A DNA stretch of 64,000 nucleotides. Origin: Pseudomonas nitroreducens (GTDB lineage: Bacteria > Pseudomonadota > Gammaproteobacteria > Pseudomonadales > Pseudomonadaceae). The stretch is taken from positions 7,167-71,166 of the forward strand of contig NZ_JACHLI010000036.1 of assembly GCF_014204515.1 (NCBI RefSeq). The letters are read 5' to 3'. The first letter of the stretch is position 1. Each line of letters starts with the position of its first letter. Position numbers and translations under genes: made by a program. Below, piece after piece: positions 41,268 through 50,000 of this stretch. The notes beneath the pieces were generated by a model. That model ran no database searches, had not been told where the DNA came from, and saw nothing but the letters and a program-made list of their open reading frames with translations.

Positions 41268-41528
41268 TTAGAGATTGGTGTCGTTATCCATCCGGCCTGA
41301 GTTGCTGATTAGAGCCTCTACCGTTGAGACCAGCTCTTTGGGGATCAGCATCACCTCTGCCTGCAGGCCCTCGGCGATCCTCTCCAGATTAGACAGCGTA
41401 GGGTTCCCACCGCGCTCGATGGCCGAGTATTGCTCACGGCCGAGTCCGGTGTGGGCAGGCATGTGGGATACCCGGATGTTGAGTTCCTGCCGGCGTTCCT
41501 TGATTTTCTGAAGCAGCTTGCTGGCCAT
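41268..41528 (-). CDS. Small XRE-family HTH regulator
   Basis: An 86-residue Cro/C1-type repressor: KIKERRQELNIRVSHMPAHT, then GLGREQYSAIERGGNPTLSN and LERIAEGLQ. There is room for little else than the HTH. A near-palindrome lies 17 bases upstream of its start (41545-41577), as expected for autoregulation. It is divergent from the DinJ-like gene. It might be an antitoxin whose toxin is lost; no partner ORF overlaps it. Confidence 0.8.
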   Translation of the reverse strand: MASKLLQKIKERRQELNIRVSHMPAHTGLGREQYSAIERGGNPTLSNLERIAEGLQAEVMLIPKELVSTVEALISNSGRMDNDTNL

Positions 41529-41544
41529 GGCCTTCCCTGGATGA

Positions 41545-41577
41545 TCGAAAGTGGACGATTAATACTCCACATTTCGA
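41545..41577. promoter_or_regulatory. Operator candidate of the 41268 XRE gene
   Basis: TCGAAA-GTGGA and TCCAC-ATTTCGA form an inverted repeat with a one-base offset, directly upstream of the start at 41528. Confidence 0.5.
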
Positions 41578-41737
41578 CCGGCAGCAAGGGGCGATGACCG
41601 AGATGAAATTGACCTCAACTTGCCTGCAGTTTTGCCGGCGGTAGCCAGGCTGGCAGGCCTAGAGGAGGGTGGTTGACCAGGTGGTACCTTTGTGCGGAAA
41701 TTGCATGGCGTATTAAAACGTCATACAAGAGGGATTC

Positions 41738-42025
41738 ATGTCCAAAGACGCCATCCTTACGGCTCGTATTGACCCTGAGGTGAAGGAAGAGTCGAAGCGC
41801 ATCATCGAGAGCTACGGTTTGACACAATCCCAGGTCATCCGGATGTTCTTGCAGAAACTGGTAACCAACCCTGAAGAGGTCACGCCCTGGTTGCTCAAAA
41901 AGCCCAGTGCCGAGACAGCCAGAGTGCTGGATGAGGTCGCCCAGGGCAAAGGCCTCACCCAGTACCCAAACCTCCAAACGGCCTTCAGCGAGCTGGGAAT
42001 CGCCGGAAAGGGGGCAGGGGAGTAA
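41738..42025 (+). CDS. RelB/DinJ-family antitoxin, no toxin adjacent
   Basis: A 95-residue antitoxin of the RelB/DinJ type. The ribbon-helix-helix N-terminus is ILTARIDPEVKEESKRIIES, then YGLTQSQVIRMFLQKLV. The C-terminal part would bind a YafQ/RelE toxin. No toxin-sized ORF follows; the next 340 bases are non-coding, so it is an orphan. It may counter toxins from other elements or be a relic. Confidence 0.8.
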   Translation: MSKDAILTARIDPEVKEESKRIIESYGLTQSQVIRMFLQKLVTNPEEVTPWLLKKPSAETARVLDEVAQGKGLTQYPNLQTAFSELGIAGKGAGE

Positions 42026-42365
42026 CACCCCTGGCCCTGGTGGATGTAAATCAATTGTGACTGTTCGTTTTTCTATTTTTTTGTGACTTACAGCTGTCCG
42101 AAATCCAGGCAATGAACGGCCTTCAGTCGCGCGGCCTCTAGGAATTAGTGACCTGATCAACCATAGGCTTGGTCGCCCGTGGCGATTCCGGCGCGGTAGT
42201 AATTAATGACCGAAAACCTAGCTAATCGTGACTGACGACAAGCGGAGGGGTAGATGCAATGTTATACCGTAGCAGCAGGGCAGATTCCCCGGCCTCCCAC
42301 ACTCGCTATCTCCTGTAATCTTTATTACAGGACTTAACTGGTATTTTTCCTTCAAAATCAATGAC
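42026..42365. other. Non-coding stretch with repeats
   Basis: No gene is seen. It holds the 14-mer GGAATTAGTGACCT (near 42140, repeated near 46086), an A/T-rich block, and the inverted repeat at 42311-42332. It looks like eroded DNA. Confidence 0.5.
42311..42332. repeat. Perfect inverted repeat
   Basis: TCCTGTAAT-CTTT-ATTACAGGA has 9-base arms and a 4-base loop. There is no T-run, so it is an operator or site rather than a typical terminator. Confidence 0.45.
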
Positions 42366-42545
42366 CTAGCGATTTTCGACGTTTTCACCCCGTTTCTGGT
42401 CTTTTCCATGGCCAGCCAGGCCCAGCTTGGCTTTCAGGCGTTCACTCATCACTTCGCTGGCGCCGCGTGCCTGCTTGAAATCTGCGTCGTTCAATTCGCG
42501 CACTTCATCTTCTTCGTCGACTAGCAGCTCGTTCGGTGTCGTCAT
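42366..42545 (-). CDS. Truncated BrnA-like antitoxin fragment (possible)
   Basis: A 59-residue ORF from MTTPNELLVDEEDEVRELND. The stretch EVRELNDADFKQARGASEVM resembles the acidic N-terminal segment of BrnA-type antitoxins (EVREL-x-DF-x-ARPASEVL), but the ribbon-helix-helix that should follow is absent and the sequence runs into a polar tail. I therefore read it as a truncated remnant or a solitary short protein. No BrnT toxin is nearby. Confidence 0.4.
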   Translation of the reverse strand: MTTPNELLVDEEDEVRELNDADFKQARGASEVMSERLKAKLGLAGHGKDQKRGENVENR

Positions 42546-42551
42546 CATGAT

Positions 42552-42946
42552 CTCTGCGTAGCGCTGAGTTATTCTGTGCACTCAAATCTGCACCTCATTT
42601 CGCGCGTTACGCCGCCGGCAAGAGCCTTTTCCTGGCCGTAGCGCTTCAGCGTAGCTACGGGCATCCGATCCAGGTCGTCCTGGATAAAAACTATGGCTTC
42701 ATCATGCACGCCTGGCTATGCAGTCCAGACGGCACGCTTCACTGGGATAACGCCGGCTGCCACCTGGCTAACCTCAATACCTGGGTCAAAGACCCGGCCA
42801 AAGTCATCACGCTGACAGATGAAAGCCAGGCTATTGGTCTGGCTGGACGCACAAGTGTTCGGCCTTTTAGCCGTGCCGAATGGGATCACGACGTTGACGA
42901 AGCAACAAAGATTCTCGAAGACTGCAATTGGCTGCAGGCCCCGTGA
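42552..42946 (+). pseudogene. 5'-less gene fragment, hydrolase-like
   Basis: The frame is open from about 42552 but has no ATG before 42704. Protein-like sequence clearly precedes that ATG (RYAAGKSLFLAVALQRSYGH, then PIQVVLDKNYGFIMHAWLCS). So the true 5' end appears lost or overwritten by the divergent 42366 ORF. The HAWL and LHWDNAG segments look like the His and Asp parts of a papain-like fold, while the expected Cys segment has no Cys. I infer a broken gene; expression from the 42704 ATG as an 80-residue protein is possible. Confidence 0.5.
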
Positions 42947-42973
42947 ATCGTGGCTTTCAGGTGAAACTCTGTG

Positions 42974-43018
42974 GTAACGCGTTGCTATAAATGAGCATTC
43001 GAAAAGGTAACGCGTTAC
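42974..43018. promoter_or_regulatory. Tandem palindromes upstream of the ART-like pair
   Basis: GTAACGCGTTGC (42974-42985) and the perfect palindrome GTAACGCGTTAC (43007-43018) are 33 bases apart, three helical turns. They lie about 190 bases before the 43206 gene and are probably binding sites for one regulator. Confidence 0.5.
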
Positions 43019-43205
43019 TTGAATATGACACTACTCCCCTCCCCACCCTGCCCTGCAATTTAAGGCTAAAAGAGCCTTCCAGCTTGACGCTAAGGAGGAC
43101 TCTTATAGATAGCTATGGCCTATAAGATTTGCTCCGACCGATCACTAAAATTGATCTCAAAACAACGACTTAGGTAAGCTGGAGGAGCACTCAAACCTCT
43201 GAGGA

Positions 43206-43748
43206 ATGCCCATGGCCAGGCCAAAAATCTCCTACGAACAGCTGCTGGCGCTCCAGCCTACCGATTACGGGCGATCCAAGGCCTGTCACGCTGACGGAAG
43301 GCCGCTACTGCTGTTCCATGGCACCGCGAGGGATAACGAGGCCTGGCGCCCCTACCGATTCGAAAAAGAATTGTATGGCTGCTACTTCACGCCCCACCTA
43401 ACCGGCGCCGCCGAGCTTGCCCTTGGCGACGTCTATGAGGATGAAGATGAACCCTTCGTACTAGCTTGCTTCGTGCGCATGGAGAACCCAATCATCTTGG
43501 ATGGAATGCGTTCTCAGGATGTCTTCCCAGGAGATGTTGAGCACTGGAAGAGTCTCGGTTACGACGGAGCAGTGGGTGTGAAGGACGGCTGTATCGGAGA
43601 GTACATAGCATTTGATCCTGAGCAGATCGAGGACGTTGCCAGGGGGAACATCTTAGACAACGGTGAGATCCAGTGGGAGCTGATGCGCGCGCCAGAGCTG
43701 GCGCCTGCGCCATGCCGCAAGGCCGAGGAAACGGAGCTGTCGCTATGA
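43206..43748 (+). CDS. ART-like (polyvalent-protein type) protein
   Basis: A 180-residue protein. DGRPLLLFHGTARDNEAW carries the HGT motif of ADP-ribosyltransferase domains found in phage and plasmid polyvalent proteins. CYFTPHLTGAAELALGD is the second block, and GYDGAVGVKDGCIGEYIAFD holds the late E/Y-containing segment. The strand FVRMENPIILDG (Np-ii) is typical. It would transfer ADP-ribose to an unknown target. ATG 43206 or 43212 are both possible. The stop overlaps the next ART-like gene (ATGA). Confidence 0.7.
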   Translation: MPMARPKISYEQLLALQPTDYGRSKACHADGRPLLLFHGTARDNEAWRPYRFEKELYGCYFTPHLTGAAELALGDVYEDEDEPFVLACFVRMENPIILDGMRSQDVFPGDVEHWKSLGYDGAVGVKDGCIGEYIAFDPEQIEDVARGNILDNGEIQWELMRAPELAPAPCRKAEETELSL

Positions 43749-44386
43749 GACCCAGGACAGTCAACGAGCTGAAGGCCTTGGTTGCCAATGGGCAGTACAT
43801 GGTCGCCTTCCACGGGACGTCGCAGCAGCTCGATGGATTCACTGAAGAGAAGGTCGGCCGGGGCGCTGATGCGAACAGCTCCCTGGGAGTGTTTCTGACG
43901 GAGGTGCCCTCTTCGTCCATCGACTACGCCTGCATGGACGACGAGGACAACGAAGGTGGCCAGGCGCGCGTCTACCTGGTTGCCTTGCCAGTGGGCCCGA
44001 ATTACGAGTTCAGCAGTGCGGAGGATTTCTTCGGAGCAGACGAGATGTGCCAGGTGCGAACGCACGAGCAGTTTGCCGACCTTCGCCAGCAGCTTCTCGG
44101 CGACGGCTTCCTTACAGCGTCGTGCGAGACCGGAGAGGACGTCATCTCCGTTGCCCTGCGGCCGGAGGATGCGCTGATCCTCGCGGAGCTCGATCTTGAG
44201 CAGGTTGAGGAGCTTGAGGCACTGATCTTCAACTACTCGGCGCTTCTGGCCCTGGCACTGGACATGAATCCGGCGCCATCATTTGCACAATCAGCTAGCG
44301 TGGCTGTATACACTGATGAGCTCCTGGAACAAGCAAACTCCGGCTCGAAGATTCCGGCAACTATCGATGAAGGGTTCTCTCTCTAG
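43745..44386 (+). CDS. ART-like protein, second of a coupled pair
   Basis: A 213-residue protein from MRPRTVNELKALVANGQYMV, coupled to the previous gene by ATGA. MVAFHGTSQQLDGFTEEKVG has the HGT motif. SLGVFLTEVPSSSIDYA and ARVYLVALPVGPNYEFSSAE follow in ART order. The C-terminal 80 residues are unique. It differs enough from the 43206 protein that the pair may be two enzymes or enzyme plus partner. The segment GETGEDVISVALRPEDAL-like region near 150 may hold the catalytic Glu; this is uncertain. Confidence 0.6.
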   Translation: MRPRTVNELKALVANGQYMVAFHGTSQQLDGFTEEKVGRGADANSSLGVFLTEVPSSSIDYACMDDEDNEGGQARVYLVALPVGPNYEFSSAEDFFGADEMCQVRTHEQFADLRQQLLGDGFLTASCETGEDVISVALRPEDALILAELDLEQVEELEALIFNYSALLALALDMNPAPSFAQSASVAVYTDELLEQANSGSKIPATIDEGFSL

Positions 44387-44445
44387 GCCTTCAGGATCGA
44401 AGGCCAATTAATCTTAAAGAGTGCATTGCTTGACTTTGCTTAAAG

Positions 44446-45123
44446 TCATTTTGGCTTTTTCTTGTCCTTTTCAGCGATTTCATTGTAATGATCAACATAT
44501 TTCTTTGCTGTTTTCTTGCTAACGCCAAGTTGCATGCTGATCATGTCAATCGCCTGAGATTCGCGTAGTTTCTTGTCCCTTTCGAATTTGTCAGAAGAGG
44601 TCTCCGCTATCCGCCCAAGAGCATCTTTGATTGGCCGGGTAATCTGGTACATGTTTGCACCTGCATGAATTCCCATTTCTGCCCCCATGATGATCATCAT
44701 GGAAGATGCTCCAAACGCTGAAATTCCAGATTCGATACACTTGATGTAAGTGTCTCCGATAACATTTTGGAGACTCTCCATCATCTCGGGGTTAGAAAAG
44801 TCCTTTTCCATCACGTCACTGACGTGTGACAGCGGGGAGTAGTCGAGAGCAATATCCAGGAGCACCTTGCACGTAGCAATGGTTGTGTTCACCCCGCCTG
44901 GAGCCATGCTCCTCTCCTTGATCGATTTGCTCGTCGCTTTAGGATAATTTGACTTGATTAAGGCTATATCGGCCTGGGAATTTTCTGCAGGGTACTCTTC
45001 GGCAATGCACTGAAGACCCGCATGCATAAGCGCCAAAGCTGTTGCCTGCCTGTCGTCTTTTATCATTTCTTCGACAAGCTTCAGTATCTGATTCTTCCGC
45101 TTTTCGTTGTCAAGAAGTTCCAT
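44446..45123 (-). CDS. Hypothetical helical protein, moderately AT-rich
   Basis: A 225-residue protein starting MELLDNEKRKNQILKLVEEM. Mostly helical. The middle is Gly/Ala/Met-rich (SAFGASSMMIIMGAEMGIHA), possibly a buried or membrane-interacting segment. It has a Lys-rich end with a putative HTH-like stretch (IDMISMQLGVSKKTAKKYVD). The start has a weak ribosome-binding site. No family is recognised. Confidence 0.65.
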   Translation of the reverse strand: MELLDNEKRKNQILKLVEEMIKDDRQATALALMHAGLQCIAEEYPAENSQADIALIKSNYPKATSKSIKERSMAPGGVNTTIATCKVLLDIALDYSPLSHVSDVMEKDFSNPEMMESLQNVIGDTYIKCIESGISAFGASSMMIIMGAEMGIHAGANMYQITRPIKDALGRIAETSSDKFERDKKLRESQAIDMISMQLGVSKKTAKKYVDHYNEIAEKDKKKPK

Positions 45124-45249
45124 TGATCAACCCTGCTAAGTGATGTGAGGGTGAGAAGAATAACGAATCTATCGAGAATTGGAATAGCCCTTGGCTTACG
45201 GCGTCATTCCAAAAGTGCGTTTTTGCGCTAGCTCGACTGATACTTTGTA

Positions 45250-45937
45250 CTATGAGTCGAAGGTTCCATTGTGCAGTCCATTTTTGGCGCAGCCCACTGG
45301 ATTCAACGGAATGTGCACTTTTTGATGGGGGGGGGAGAAACTAATTTCAGCTTGCGAAAAGAAGTGGCCCTCGTAATCGCGAAGGACGTAAAATTTTTTA
45401 TCAGCCTCGATCTGAGCTCCATGAAAGCAAAAACGAGGTTCCAAAGAGCTTGAAGCGCAGTCCATTGCCTCCCCTGAACGGCTTCTGCTCCTCTCTGTCC
45501 AGTGCGAACATCGCGCTGAGGATCTGCAGGGCCGAAACGAGGTCGCCATCTTCCGCGTCGAACTGATGGAAAATGCCTGCACGCGGCCCCTCGTCAGTGC
45601 AGACATCCTTGAACCGCTTCTTCTGCTCAACGGTGAGCTTGCCGCGCCAAACCGTGCCAGGCTCTTTTGCGAGTGTCGGAAGGTTGGACAACACGTCCTT
45701 GCAGAAGACCCGGTCGTCTTCATGTTTCAGGAAGACCTCCAACGGGAGCTCTTCCAGGATTGTCGCGACCTCAGTCAACCCGGCTTCCATGCGCTTCTCA
45801 GGGCCAGTGTCGTTGAGGGATTTGACCGCATTTTGCATGAGCTCTTGCTTCATGGAACGGTCGGTGAAGAACGTCTCTCGGATGAGTGTCCTGATTTCAC
45901 CGAAAAATTCGTGAGCCCAACGCAGTACCCGCTTCAT
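45250..45937 (-). pseudogene. Hypothetical gene with probable frameshift and a 9-base C/G run
   Basis: From MKRVLRWAHEFFGEIRTLIR (ATG 45937, AAAGGA upstream) the frame runs 178 residues and stops at 45401. An overlapping frame carries what looks like the natural continuation: FCFHGAQIEADKKFYVLRDY, then EGHFFSQAEISF, ending at 45250. Switching frames near 45400-45470 would give a protein of about 230 residues. The second part also contains a homopolymer of nine C (plus-strand G, 45327-45335), a slippage hotspot. This could be a dead gene, a phase-variable gene or a sequencing error. No family is recognised. Confidence 0.5.
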
Positions 45938-46144
45938 GTCCTTTTCCTCGATATTGCTGATGATGTTCACCGGCCTGGGTAGATTTGGAGCCATTCGCTG
46001 GCGCGCCGGCAGGTGAACTCGCACTCGGTTCTAGCTGTGACGCGACGGCCAGCCTCAGCTGCACCCAGCCGGGCTTGAGGCCACGGAATTAGTGACCTCT
46101 CCTTCTGGCCAACCTCCTCAGGTGCCACTTGATGCGCAGTGCTG

Positions 46145-46834
46145 CTAGCTGGCCTTTTTCAGCTTATTGGCCTTACGCATTTTCTTTCGGAAGTCTCGGT
46201 TGCGCTGGCGCTGCTGATCCTTCTGCTCCTCGATGGCGTCCTTGTTGTCCTCAAGATACTGAGCCCTTCGCTCCTTCTGTGAGGCCTTCGCCTTCTCGGC
46301 GTAGACGGCGGCAACCTTCTTCTGCTCAGCTTTTCGATGCTCCAGGAGCTGCTCCTGCTGCTTGGTGAGCGGTCGCTTAGGCACACTTGGCTTCGCCTGT
46401 TTCGGTGGCCGCTCGGGCTTCGGTGCCGGCGGCTCCTTGAGACCTTTGGTTGCGGTGTACTTGGACTTTGAGACCCCGGATTTCTTGCCCGGCGGCTCGT
46501 AGGCGACGCCCAAAGACGCCCACTGCTCGGCTACGAGATCATCCTGGTCACCGTAGCGTTCTTCCCAGCGCGCCTTGTTCACGTGAACAGCGATAGAACC
46601 GTTCTTTTCGTTCTGGTGATGTGCCTCGCACAAGGGCAGAACATACATGTGACAGTGGAGTCTTGTTCGGCCATGGACGTGGTGAATGCTCACCCAGTTG
46701 TTGTAGTGGCCGTCAGCGCGGCAGGAAATACAGCCCAGCTGGGCAATACGGTCGTGCAGTATTTTCTCTGCAGCCGATACGGGACGCTCGCTCACGATTT
46801 CATTCCTGAAGCGGAAATAGGTATGCCGAGACAC
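46145..46834 (-). CDS. Ref-like RecA-dependent HNH nuclease
   Basis: A 229-residue protein with a GTG start (AGGAAGG upstream). The N-terminal half matches phage P1 Ref: LGCISCRADGHYNNWVSIHH, then VHGRTRLHCHMYVLPLCEAHH. The Cys and His residues form the HNH/zinc site, and EERYGDQDDLVAEQW follows. P1 Ref cuts DNA at RecA-made displacement loops. The C-terminal 110 residues are Lys/Arg/Gln-rich and disordered, which probably binds DNA; in P1 Ref the disordered part is N-terminal. It is divergent from the Wadjet operon. Confidence 0.8.
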   Translation of the reverse strand: MSRHTYFRFRNEIVSERPVSAAEKILHDRIAQLGCISCRADGHYNNWVSIHHVHGRTRLHCHMYVLPLCEAHHQNEKNGSIAVHVNKARWEERYGDQDDLVAEQWASLGVAYEPPGKKSGVSKSKYTATKGLKEPPAPKPERPPKQAKPSVPKRPLTKQQEQLLEHRKAEQKKVAAVYAEKAKASQKERRAQYLEDNKDAIEEQKDQQRQRNRDFRKKMRKANKLKKAS

Positions 46835-47094
46835 TCGCCTTCCTAAGGGCGGTCTCAGTTGTAGGCCGACAGCAGAGCTGCCGGGCTTGTGGCGATGTTA
46901 GGAGATACAGCACTTGGTGTCGACGCCGGTTTCGCCGGAAATTGCAGAGTGTCTGCCCGCCCCCCTTCGCCTGTTCCTCCGACTACTCCTGTTTCGAGGC
47001 ACTATGGTGGCAAATGGCTGAACCTGATTCCCAGTCGTGATAGCCTCTGGCACCAGACTTAGACAGTTTCGAACCATCCATCTAGGACAGAGTG

Positions 47095-50000
47095 ATGATC
47101 GAAGAAGAACAAGCTCAACCTCTCGGCCTTCCTTTCGCTGAAGAAGATCTTCCAGAATCCGCTGATCCTGTCGAAGAGCCATTGGCCGGCAGTGAACTGG
47201 AAATGCCCTCCGGTGAACTGTTCAAGCTCCTGAACATCCACCTGATCGACTCTCTGTCGCGCGGGCGCGTCCAGACGATGGCTATCGATGGGGGCACCGC
47301 GCTCACCGGCCGCAACGGGAAAGGCAAGACGTCGCTGCTCTCTCTTGCGTTGCTCTTCATCGGTGTCGAGCCAACCTACCTGGTGTCCCGAGGAAAGGAC
47401 TCTTTCATCGAGTTCTACCTTCCTAACCCGACGTCGTACATCGCCTACGAGTACCAGCGCCCGAACGGTGAGCTTCGCATGGTGGTGGCCTACGGCAATA
47501 CCACCAGCGACAAGGTGCACTTCCGGTTCGTGAAGCATGGGTTTCTGCGTGAGATGTTCGTCACCGATGACGATCAGTTTGTACTCAACAAAGACTTCCG
47601 GCGCCGGCTGAGCGATCTGAAGATCCCCTGTGCTGACAAGCAGATCACCACCTACCAGGATTACCGGTACATCATTCAGTACTGGCAGCCTGGGCATTAT
47701 GAGCGGCCCCAGAAGGCAGAGCTGCACGCGCTGTCGCACGACTACGCCTTCACCACTTACGGCAAGTCGCTGAGGCACCTGGAGAAGCTCACTCGCGGGA
47801 TGTTTTCGAGGGAGGCGAACTTTGACGTGCTCCGGCAGGTGGTTGCTGACTGGGTTTTCGACGGGCGTCCAGGCGTTTCAATCCAGCATGAGCGGAAGAA
47901 GGTTGAGACTTGGCCCAGGGATTACCGGGCCTACAAACAGATCATGGGTATCAAGCCCCTGGTCGAGACTGCTCAAGATGTCCAGCGTCAGATCGACACT
48001 GCCTTTGAGGCGATCCGGGAGCTAAAAGAACAGTTCATCTTCGTCGAGGGGCACCTGACCGAGCTGCTCGGGAAGCATAGGGATGATGAGACCAGGCTGC
48101 AGGGGCAACTGGCTGAGAAGTTGGATCAGCACAACATTAAGGCCACCGACATACAGGGGCGAATCAAGGGCATCGAGGTCAAAATCGATTCGATTGAATC
48201 TGCCCTAAGAGAAATCGGGCTCAAGCGTGAGGAGTATCAGAAGCAAGACATCCTCAAGAAGCGGACGGAAACCGGCCAGCTTGAGCTATTCCGGACGCAA
48301 CTCTCCTCTACCCGCAAGCAACTGGATGTCCTTCAGGGCGAGTTCGAGCACATCAATCAGAAGTACGACCGGCTGATCCTCGACGAGCAAGGCCGGCTCG
48401 TGACATTCCAGAAGCAGGCGAATGGCCGAATTCAGCAACTTGCCGAAGAAGAGCGCCTCGCACTGGTGCCAATCGAGATCGAGGTCGAGTCAGATGTCGA
48501 GACCTACCAGGAGACCGTTCAGCCAGAGCTTCAGCGGCTTGCCGACCTGATCAACAAGCTGAACCAGGACGTAGGCGCCGCCCTCGCCGGGAAAAATAAC
48601 CCTCCGGACAACCCTGAACTTGCCGCAGCGGTCGAAGCGAAGTCCGAAGAGTCTCATGAAGCCGTGAGCAAGGCATTCGAGATCAGAGAGCTGCTCTCTG
48701 TTATGGACGCTGAGAAAGTCTCAGGCCAGTCGCAGTTGGATAAGTACGAGGCCGCAATTGAGGCGGCAGATAAGGCTATCCGGGCGCAGGAATCCGTCCT
48801 TTCAGACATCATCCAGGCGCACACGCCGAATCGGGATACGCTCCTCTTCTTCCTGAGAGAAAGCCGTCCGGAATGGGCCAGGAACATCGCCAAGGTCATC
48901 AACCCGGAGTTGCTTCAGCGTACCGATCTGAGTCCTCAGCAGGCTGAATTGGTCGATTCGTTCTTTGGCGTGGCACTGGATCTTGATCAGCTTGACCCGG
49001 CTAAAGAGGCCGACGAGTCCAAGTTGCAGGAGCTTATTGCTGAGGCGGAGGAAGAACTTGCCGAGCGGAAGCGCCTCAAGGACGTTGCCATTGAGCGTCG
49101 GGATACCTTGGTTCTGTCCATGGGCAAGCGTGCTGAAGAAGCCAGTAGGTTGAGGTCGCAACAGGTTCAGGCCAATTCCAGGTCTCAGACCCTTGGTAGG
49201 GAGCTGAATGAGCTCAAGGCCCAACTGGAGAACTTCAGGCGTGATGCCAGTGTTCGTGCCCACAATCACTGGGCTGATACGGTCGTTGAGTGCAACAAAG
49301 CGACGGAGCAGCAGAACAAGTTCAACGGAGAGGTGGCCGCCAAGGTTGCCGATATCCGAAGTCAGGGTGACGCCAAGCGCACCCGCCTCCGCAACGAGTT
49401 CATGCAGAAACGCAACGACCTTCAGCGCAGCATTGGAGAGCAGGATCTTGCCACTCAGAACGCCATCAAGAAGCTGAAAGACACCCAGACGACCGAGCTC
49501 AAAGGAGCCGGAGCTGATGTTGACGTAATCACCAGGCTCAAAGATGAAGTGGAGACTCTGCAAGGCAGGATCACCGAAATAGAGGGTTGGCAGCAGCTCA
49601 TTGCCGAGTGGAAGTATTGGCACGACCATGTTGAGTGCACCGAGCCTGAGCTCCAGAGGGAACTCTCAGAACTAGGTGTTCAGCTTCTCGACACCAAGGC
49701 CGAGCTCGGTCGCGTGAACGCGGATTGGGAGCGAATCAAGGACGATATCAACCGTGCCATTGTTTCCACGCAAGAGGCTATTCGGACGATCACCGAAGAC
49801 CTGGGTATAACCACTGGTGTCCTCAAGAATGACCTTGAGTCGTACAGGCCGACAGACCAGTACCTGCAGTACGACCCCGCCTGGCGTGCTCCGGTACTCC
49901 GAAGTGCCCTCGGCACCAAGCTTTCAGAGTCTCGCAAGCTGCACAAGGAGCTTGAGCACCAGGTCGGGAAGATGGAGCTGGCCTTCTTGAGCATGCCGAT

